Shown piece by piece: positions 6,224 to 9,988 of a stretch of 9,988 nt of DNA; position 1 is the stretch's first letter, and every line of letters begins with the position of its first letter. The notes under the pieces were generated by a model that had not been told where the DNA came from, did no database searches, and saw only the letters and a list, made by a program, of their open reading frames with translations. The DNA is taken from the NCBI GenBank assembly GCA_009783865.1, contig WRCR01000121.1, forward strand, positions 1-9,988, given 5' to 3'. Source of the DNA: Planctomycetaceae bacterium (GTDB lineage Bacteria; Planctomycetota; Planctomycetia; Pirellulales; Thermoguttaceae). The position numbers and the translations under genes were made by a program.

Positions 6224-6413
6224 AAATTTTTTACCTGTTCACAAAGTAGCGGTTAATTTGGGGGTTTCTTCCACACGGAGGTACGGAGGGCACAAAGGAG
6301 GGAAAACAAGAAATTGACTCCTCCTTCGTGCCACCGTGTGAAAAAAACAAAGAAAACGTTTGTTGTTCAACTTGCCAAAATGAACCGCAACCTCGTGAAC
6401 AGGTAGAAAATTT
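6224..6413. mobile_element. MITE-like long imperfect inverted repeat, about 190 bp
   Basis: The outer ends pair: AAATTTTTTACCTGTTCAC (6224-6242) against GTGAACAGGTAGAAAATTT (6395-6413), 18 of 19. Inside, GTAGCGGTTAATTTGG pairs imperfectly with the complement of the region near 6374-6391. A central stem joins CACACGG (6272-6278) to CCGTGTG (6334-6340), with GGCAC and AAGGAGG also mirrored. The right arm carries about 25 extra bases. There is no transposase and no clear target duplication. It fills the divergent gap between rrf2 and the sigma-factor leader. It could be transcribed as a large hairpin. Mobility is inferred from shape only. Confidence 0.6.
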
Positions 6414-6471
6414 GAAAATTCTACAAACCTTTGTCAAAATAAATAGCACAGGAAAATTACGGAAAAACTTA

Positions 6472-6488
6472 ATTGTAATAATTACAAT
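6472..6488. promoter_or_regulatory. 17-bp perfect palindrome
   Basis: ATTGTAAT-A-ATTACAAT is a perfect 8-1-8 inverted repeat, the size of a typical dimeric repressor site. It lies 113 bases upstream of the candidate -35 box for the sigma operon. It shares ATTACA/TGTAAT halves and 1-base centre with the palindrome at 2573-2591. Confidence 0.35.
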
Positions 6489-6601
6489 CCAGCCGACAAA
6501 CCGCGTCTTTTACCGAAACGCCGTAAATTGACATCAATGGGCGAAAAATGCTTGTCTTCGGGCTTTTTGGGGAAAATTTTGGCAAAAATCGAAAAATTCT
6601 G

Positions 6602-6629
6602 TTGGAAAAAACCTAACAAATCGTTATCT
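6602..6629 (+). promoter_or_regulatory. Candidate promoter for the ECF sigma operon
   Basis: TTGGAA (6602-6607), 16-base spacer, TTATCT (6624-6629). It would give a leader of about 250 bases. An ECF-type autoregulated promoter could not be recognised with confidence. Confidence 0.3.
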
Positions 6630-6886
6630 TTTGCGTATAAGAATATATTTAACCGCCAAAAACGGTTTTACTATGGAATGCCGGAAATAATTTCGGAAAA
6701 ATTTATGAATGGCACAGAATATGCAGTTATTCTTTCAAGGAAAAGGAAACATCGGAACGAGGTCAGAACATTACAAAATTATTTCGGAACGCTTTACTCG
6801 AACCGCTGTTGAAAGAATTATCACATCATTCAAAAAGGAAAAGTCAAAAGAGACGGAACTTTTTGGCAGAAAGAACGAGGTGAACT

Positions 6887-7534
6887 ATGTTCAGTGCAGC
6901 AGACAACATCAAGGACGTGAATTATTTTGCTAAGAACACCTTCGGCGGAACAATCGCCGAAAACGGAATCACACAATGGTCGGACGAGGAATTACTTCTC
7001 GAGTACCGTGTTTCGCAGTCCCGAAACACTTTCGAGGAACTTGTCCGGCGGTATGAAAAAGAATTGTTTAACTACCTTAACCGCTGCCTCGGCAACGCAG
7101 CGGCGGCAGAGGATGTTTTTCAAACGACTTTCCTTCAGATACATTTGAAGTGCAGTCAGTTTGAAGAAGGACGGACTTTTCGTCCGTGGCTCTACCGTAT
7201 TGCAACAAATCAGGCGATTGATTACCGTCGCCGGGCAAGCCGGTACAATGTGGTGAGTATTGATGCCGAATCGGACGACAAGGACCCGCTTGCCGGTCAG
7301 ATTATCGGTAATGAACTCGACCCTGCGGAAAACACTGCTAACGATGAGCAGGTACAGCAGGTTCGGGAAGCGGTATCCCAACTGCCGGATAAACTGCGGC
7401 AAGCACTTTACCTTGTGTACTTTCAAGGTATGACTTACCGTGATGCAGCCGAAACGCTGGGAATATCCGCTTGCGTCGTTCACAGCCGGTTATGTACGGC
7501 TGTTCAAAAATTAAACCGCTTACTTGCGGATTGA
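6887..7534 (+). CDS. ECF-type RNA polymerase sigma factor
   Basis: A 215-residue sigma-70 family protein with only regions 2 and 4. Region 2 spans about residues 46-118: FEELVRRYEKELFNYL, then AEDVFQTTFLQIH (the core-binding and -10 helix segment), then RPWLYRIATNQAIDYRRR. A linker of about 35 acidic residues follows (SIDAESDDKDP). Region 4 spans about 155-212, with LPDKLRQALYLVYFQGMTYRDAAETLGI and a helix-turn-helix that normally reads the -35 element. The start ATG 6887 is supported by a good Shine-Dalgarno, GAGGTGA at 6877-6883, one of the few in this window. The gene is followed after 51 bases by a membrane protein of anti-sigma type, so its activity is probably controlled by sequestration at the membrane. 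The regulated genes are unknown. Confidence 0.93.
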   Translation: MFSAADNIKDVNYFAKNTFGGTIAENGITQWSDEELLLEYRVSQSRNTFEELVRRYEKELFNYLNRCLGNAAAAEDVFQTTFLQIHLKCSQFEEGRTFRPWLYRIATNQAIDYRRRASRYNVVSIDAESDDKDPLAGQIIGNELDPAENTANDEQVQQVREAVSQLPDKLRQALYLVYFQGMTYRDAAETLGISACVVHSRLCTAVQKLNRLLAD

Positions 7535-7585
7535 AGTACTGTTTTAACCTAAAACACAGTGAAAACAAATTAACAAAGTGAAACC

Positions 7586-8701
7586 ATGGCAACTATGAAT
7601 AATGACACCTTGCTCGATTACCTATTGAGCGAACTTGATGCCGATGAAGTCCGCAGCGTTGAGAATGAACTGCGGCGGTCTCCATCGCTTCGCAAAGATT
7701 TAGCGGAAATCCAAAAAGTACTTGGTAAGGTCTCGCTTCTTGATGAAGATATTGAACCGCCTGTCAACTTGGTACAGAAAACACTTGGGCGGGTCTTTGC
7801 ATCAGCCGGCAGTGCAATACCGGTTAATGCCGATGACGCACCGGCGGTGCCGGATGAGGTTATTTTATTCCCGCTCATCAAAACTATAGAGCAGACTGCA
7901 GAGCGGACAGCGGAAAAATGCCGCCCGCTTTCGCCGCATCGTCTTTCCCGCCGGACTCCGTCTGTTCGGACCAATGCGCCGCCGGTTAAACCGGTAAGTG
8001 TCGAGCGGGAAATCAAACATACTCATAAGCGGCTGCATTACGCTGAAATGCTTGTATCGGTTGCCGTGGGAATTTTGATTGCGTTGTTTGTATTTCCGGT
8101 TATCAGTTTTGTCGGCAGTCAGATTCATACATACGTAACGCAAAACCGGACGAATAAAATCAATAAGAGTTTTAACACTTATGTTCAACTTGCCGAGATG
8201 CAAACCCCGCAGAGACCGCCGGAAGAAACAGCACAGCAAACCGAGACCGCTGCGGCAAGTTTAACAAACTCGAACTGGCAGGAAGTGGTGCCGGCAAGGA
8301 TTCCGCTCTTAAATGTCGGCACTGGTTCGAACATCAGTGTTTTGCCTTCGGACAATGAGACAACGTTATATTCTAATAGTCCGCCTTCTACTGTTTATCT
8401 GGTATCCAGTCCAGAATTTCAGGATACGGAAACGAATGTTCCGCCGCAATCGTCTGCGGCGCAGAACCTGCCGGAGATTTTGTATCGCGGTCAGCCGCCG
8501 GAGAAGATTGAGCGGGTAGAATTGAATCAGCACGATTTGGATTATCAGGCGTTGATGTCCAGAATTAACGGGACGGTTTTGTTGACGAATAGTCAGCAGT
8601 CCAATCCTAATGTTCAGGCGGTTGCCGGACAAAGTATATTGATTCAAAACGGCAGGATGTATTTCCGTCAACTGCCCGCGTTTCATCCGCAGGGACGTTG
8701 A
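7586..8701 (+). CDS. Membrane-anchored anti-sigma-factor-like protein
   Basis: A 371-residue single-pass membrane protein immediately downstream of the ECF sigma gene. Residues 1-72 (LLDYLLSELDADEVRSVENELRRSPSLRKDLAEIQ) resemble the helical N-terminus of planctomycete anti-sigma factors; the HxxxCxxC zinc motif of the ZAS group is missing. A basic, proline-rich cytoplasmic linker leads to one membrane helix at about 155-177 (MLVSVAVGILIALFVFPVISFVG). The remaining 190 or so residues would be periplasmic: a Q/T/P-rich, low-complexity stretch to about 295, then a more ordered C-terminal part with VLLTNSQQ and ILIQNGRMYFRQL. By position and topology it likely holds the sigma factor until an envelope signal arrives. 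ATG 7586 is chosen; a second ATG at codon 4 is possible. The gap before it contains a weak hairpin (ACTGTTTTA / TAAAACACAGT, 7538-7560). Function inferred from context. Confidence 0.75.
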   Translation: MATMNNDTLLDYLLSELDADEVRSVENELRRSPSLRKDLAEIQKVLGKVSLLDEDIEPPVNLVQKTLGRVFASAGSAIPVNADDAPAVPDEVILFPLIKTIEQTAERTAEKCRPLSPHRLSRRTPSVRTNAPPVKPVSVEREIKHTHKRLHYAEMLVSVAVGILIALFVFPVISFVGSQIHTYVTQNRTNKINKSFNTYVQLAEMQTPQRPPEETAQQTETAAASLTNSNWQEVVPARIPLLNVGTGSNISVLPSDNETTLYSNSPPSTVYLVSSPEFQDTETNVPPQSSAAQNLPEILYRGQPPEKIERVELNQHDLDYQALMSRINGTVLLTNSQQSNPNVQAVAGQSILIQNGRMYFRQLPAFHPQGR

Positions 8702-8710
8702 AAAATCAGA

Positions 8711-8729
8711 GCCGGAGTACCGGCTAAAT
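8711..8729 (+). repeat. Intergenic 19-nt repeat, copy 3
   Basis: GCCGGAGTACCGGCTAAAT, 9 bases after the stop codon of the anti-sigma-like gene. This copy has the best stem, GCCGG-AGTA-CCGGC. No T tract follows, so it is not a standard terminator. Confidence 0.6.
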
Positions 8730-8735
8730 TGCCTG

Positions 8736-8855
8736 TTACTGTCCGAGCATTTGTTTCAATTCCTCTTCGCTAAGCATCGTTGACAAAAACAGCACGGCAG
8801 TGTTGTAATGAGCAGCATTCATGCCGCCGTGATGGAAACTGCCGGTGCCGCTCAT
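8736..8855 (-). pseudogene. 39-codon remnant or small protein of unknown function
   Basis: Open from ATG 8855 to TAA 8738-8736. The product starts MSGTGSFHHGGMNAAH and ends in the amphipathic, acidic STMLSEEELKQMLGQ, which looks like the genuine C-terminal end of a protein. There is no ribosome site, and upstream in frame a stop occurs at 8885-8883, only about 35 bases from the MITE-like element at 8890-9052. I read it as the 3' remnant of a gene cut by that insertion. I do not recognise the family. A functional micro-protein is the alternative. Confidence 0.3.
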
Positions 8856-8889
8856 GATTGTATTGTTTGTTTGAATCACTGATTACATT

Positions 8890-9052
8890 GATTAGAGCAT
8901 ATCAAAAATTGGTGTGAACTGCTGAAATTCGCTTTCGTCATTCCCGCGAAAGCGGGAATCTAGACGTAAAGTGTTCACGTTCATTCTCTAGACCCCCGCT
9001 TTCGCGGGGGTGACGGGAATTTGTCCGCACCAATTCCAAAAACGCTTTAAAT
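8890..9052. mobile_element. REP-pair MITE-like element
   Basis: Two REP-like hairpins in opposite orientation. The first is GTCATTCCCGCGAAAGCGGG... (8937-8964), with inner stem CCCGC-GAAA-GCGGG. The second is its mirror, TCTAGACCCCCGC...GGGGGTGAC (8987-9014). The 28-base arms differ at only four positions and are separated by 22 bases. Pairing continues outward: ATTGGTGTGAAC (8908-8919 region) against the complement of GTCCGCACCAAT (9023-9034), and less well to about 8890 and 9052. The TCATTCCCGCGAAAGCGGGAATC type of REP is common in many bacteria and is usually moved by a RAYT transposase, none of which is here. Confidence 0.7.
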
Positions 9053-9113
9053 GATTGGTATGATATACTGAAATACGGTTCAGACGAAAAGAGTGAGTAA
9101 AAAATTTCCACAA

Positions 9114-9144
9114 CGCATTGCGAATCCTTGCGTTTTTTGCGGTT
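9114..9144. repeat. Second TTGCG-type degenerate short tandem repeat
   Basis: CGCATTGCGAA, TCCTTGCGTT and TTTTGCGGTT follow one another, resembling the decamer repeat at 3831-3870 in unit and orientation (ending in TTGCGGT). It lies in the gap downstream of the phosphatase gene. No paired hairpin arm is seen here. Confidence 0.4.
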
Positions 9145-9185
9145 GAATTTTTAGAACTTCACATAAGTTATTCGCAGATAAAGTG

Positions 9186-9731
9186 TTACATTTCACTGCC
9201 GTCTTGCAGCCGGTCAGCATATTCGGTTAGAAGATTTTTGCAGCGGCGTATCATCGGATATTCCCATGCGGACTTCGGATTCGTTGCCCAGAGGCGTTCA
9301 AACTCTTCCATTGTTTCGGTGACGGTCATGCCTTTATACAGAAGCCAGGCACCGACGGCAACACCGGTTCGATTGATGCCGCCCCAGCAATGGACATAAA
9401 CTTTCTTACCGTCCGAAACGAGCCGGTCTATCGCAGCGGCAATCTCGTGCATCTGTTTTAGTGTTTGCGGCGGTCCCGGGTCAGGAACAGGAAAACGATG
9501 ATGTCCAATACCTTTAGGCAGAAGAGCAGTGTAGGGAAGTAATTCGCCTTCCTCTGTAAAGTCAACGAAGTCGGTAATTCCGAAGTCAATGAACCTTTGA
9601 ATCTTTGCGGGAGTAGTCCGGTTATCAAAGTTTCGCGGATATTCACCGGCATACAGTTGGTCTTGGATAACCTCGTAGGAGTATTCAATGGGAACAGGCG
9701 GAAGGTAATTTTGTTGGTCAGAGTATGTCAT
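9186..9731 (-). CDS. Dual-specificity / tyrosine phosphatase-like protein
   Basis: A 181-residue, apparently cytoplasmic protein of the cysteine-dependent phosphatase superfamily. The P-loop is HCWGGINRTG at residues 114-123, with nucleophile Cys115 and phosphate-binding Arg121 (Cx5R followed by Thr). The general-acid loop is PVPDPGPP with Asp84, 31 residues before the cysteine as usual. The N-terminal part has QLYAGEYPRN, the common entry to the dual-specificity fold (LYAGxxP), then FGITDFVDFTEEGE. WAYP-like AWEYP and a terminal helix follow. Such proteins remove phosphate from phospho-tyrosine/serine or from other substrates such as lipids or nucleotides; the substrate cannot be read here. 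No signal peptide is seen. It has its own promoter at 9783-9810 and no partner genes. The family call is secure, the substrate unknown. Confidence 0.88.
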   Translation of the reverse strand: MTYSDQQNYLPPVPIEYSYEVIQDQLYAGEYPRNFDNRTTPAKIQRFIDFGITDFVDFTEEGELLPYTALLPKGIGHHRFPVPDPGPPQTLKQMHEIAAAIDRLVSDGKKVYVHCWGGINRTGVAVGAWLLYKGMTVTETMEEFERLWATNPKSAWEYPMIRRCKNLLTEYADRLQDGSEM

Positions 9732-9782
9732 TGCCGTTGAATAGCCGTGTTGTTTGATATTTTCTTTTTGATAATTACTAAT

Positions 9783-9810
9783 ATGATACGGCTTCTCCCG
9801 GTTTCGTCAA
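9783..9810 (-). promoter_or_regulatory. Putative promoter of the phosphatase gene
   Basis: On the minus strand: TTGACG (9810-9805), 16-base spacer, TATCAT (9788-9783). The start near 9776 gives a leader of about 45 bases without a Shine-Dalgarno. Boxes and spacing match the rpmF promoter. Confidence 0.6.
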
Positions 9811-9860
9811 TACCCCATTTATTCCGACAGCGTCAGCGGTCCTATTTAGTTCTCACTTTA

Positions 9861-9988
9861 TCATTTTCGCGTCGTTTCTCCCAGCACCAGCGACGCGTCG
9901 GAACTATCATAGTTCGGTGCTAAAGCCGTTACCCGGAAATGATACCGCGTATTCGCTAATAAACCAACAATCGTTTTCGTAGCGGCGG
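9861..9988 (-). CDS. C-terminal end of a fibronectin type III-domain protein (partial)
   Basis: The frame enters from the right edge and runs 41 codons to TGA (9863-9861). The visible residues contain TIVGLLANTRYHFRVTAL, followed by a D/S-rich turn (NYDSSDASL) and LGETTRK. This matches the last strands of an FN3 module: the TxxGLxPNTxYxFRVxA core and the closing T-T strand. Such modules end many secreted planctomycete proteins. The rest of the protein, and so its function, lies outside the window. The stop is followed by the phosphatase promoter on the same strand. Confidence 0.6.
   Translation of the reverse strand, partial: AATKTIVGLLANTRYHFRVTALAPNYDSSDASLVLGETTRK

Larger units (their letters stand above)
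6414..6886 (+). other. Long AT-rich leader / intergenic region before the ECF sigma gene
   Basis: About 470 bases without a convincing gene. It contains a 17-bp palindrome (6472-6488), a candidate promoter (6602-6629), and a small hairpin AACCG (6651-6655) / CGGTT (6663-6667) followed by TTTTA. Short open frames here lack ribosome sites and have lysine/asparagine-rich composition typical of AT-rich non-coding DNA. Confidence 0.5.

Noticed and set aside
6528..6812. 94-codon plus-strand frame in the sigma leader
   Set aside because: No Shine-Dalgarno, AT-driven K/N-rich composition, no domain, and overlapped by another equally poor frame; treated as leader DNA.
6992..7483. 163-codon minus-strand frame
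   Set aside because: Lies wholly antisense to the well-supported ECF sigma gene and has no family features.
7538..7560. ACTGTTTTA / TAAAACACAGT hairpin as terminator between sigma and anti-sigma genes
   Set aside because: The stem is short with a bulge and no T tract follows; the two genes are more likely co-transcribed.
1..9988. tRNA, rRNA, phage or defence genes
   Set aside because: No cloverleaf or rRNA segment was recognised, and no coding region shows integrase, nuclease, toxin or phage structural motifs.

Overview
The window reads as ordinary chromosome from an anaerobic or microaerobic member of the Planctomycetota. This is inference from protein style: a malonyl transferase with a GLSLGE nucleophile motif, an ECF sigma factor paired with a membrane anti-sigma protein that lacks the zinc motif, few Shine-Dalgarno sequences, an FN3-type surface protein end, and Hcp plus a decayed hydrogenase subunit. 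No 16S rRNA or other decisive marker is present.

Layout. Positions 1-1183 (minus) hold rpmF followed by fabD, which runs off the left edge, behind a clear TTGACA/TATCAT promoter. Positions 1239-2159 (minus) hold a zinc-type cation diffusion facilitator. Just upstream, 2195-2435 (minus) looks like a dead gene for a Tat-exported [FeFe]-hydrogenase small subunit, with a twin-arginine signal in one frame and the small-subunit domain in another. Positions 2573-3767 (plus) hold a secreted GH43 endo-arabinanase with a promoter and a 19-bp perfect palindrome upstream. Positions 3944-6215 (minus) hold hcp (hybrid cluster protein) and, upstream of it, an Rrf2-family Fe-S regulator. Both have TTGAC-N16-TAAAAT promoters covered by related AT-rich operator-like repeats, which suggests a small nitrosative or redox stress regulon with autoregulation. 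Positions 6224-6413 form a long imperfect inverted repeat (MITE-like). Positions 6414-6886 are a long AT-rich leader to an ECF sigma/anti-sigma pair (6887-8701, plus). Positions 8711-9144 are gene-poor: an intergenic repeat copy, a 39-codon gene remnant and a REP-pair MITE. Positions 9186-9810 (minus) hold a dual-specificity or tyrosine phosphatase with its own promoter. Positions 9861-9988 are the C-terminal end of an FN3-containing protein.

What stands out. I see no undescribed multi-gene defence or biosynthetic system. The value is in non-coding structure: the shared operator code of rrf2 and hcp; a 19-nt intergenic repeat (consensus core CGGAGTACCGGMTAAAT) in three places; two hairpin MITE-like elements; TTGCG-type short tandem repeats at two sites; two perfect 17-19 bp palindromes at promoter-distal positions; and a recurrent 16-bp promoter spacer. 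All function statements are from reading motifs by eye; no database search was run.
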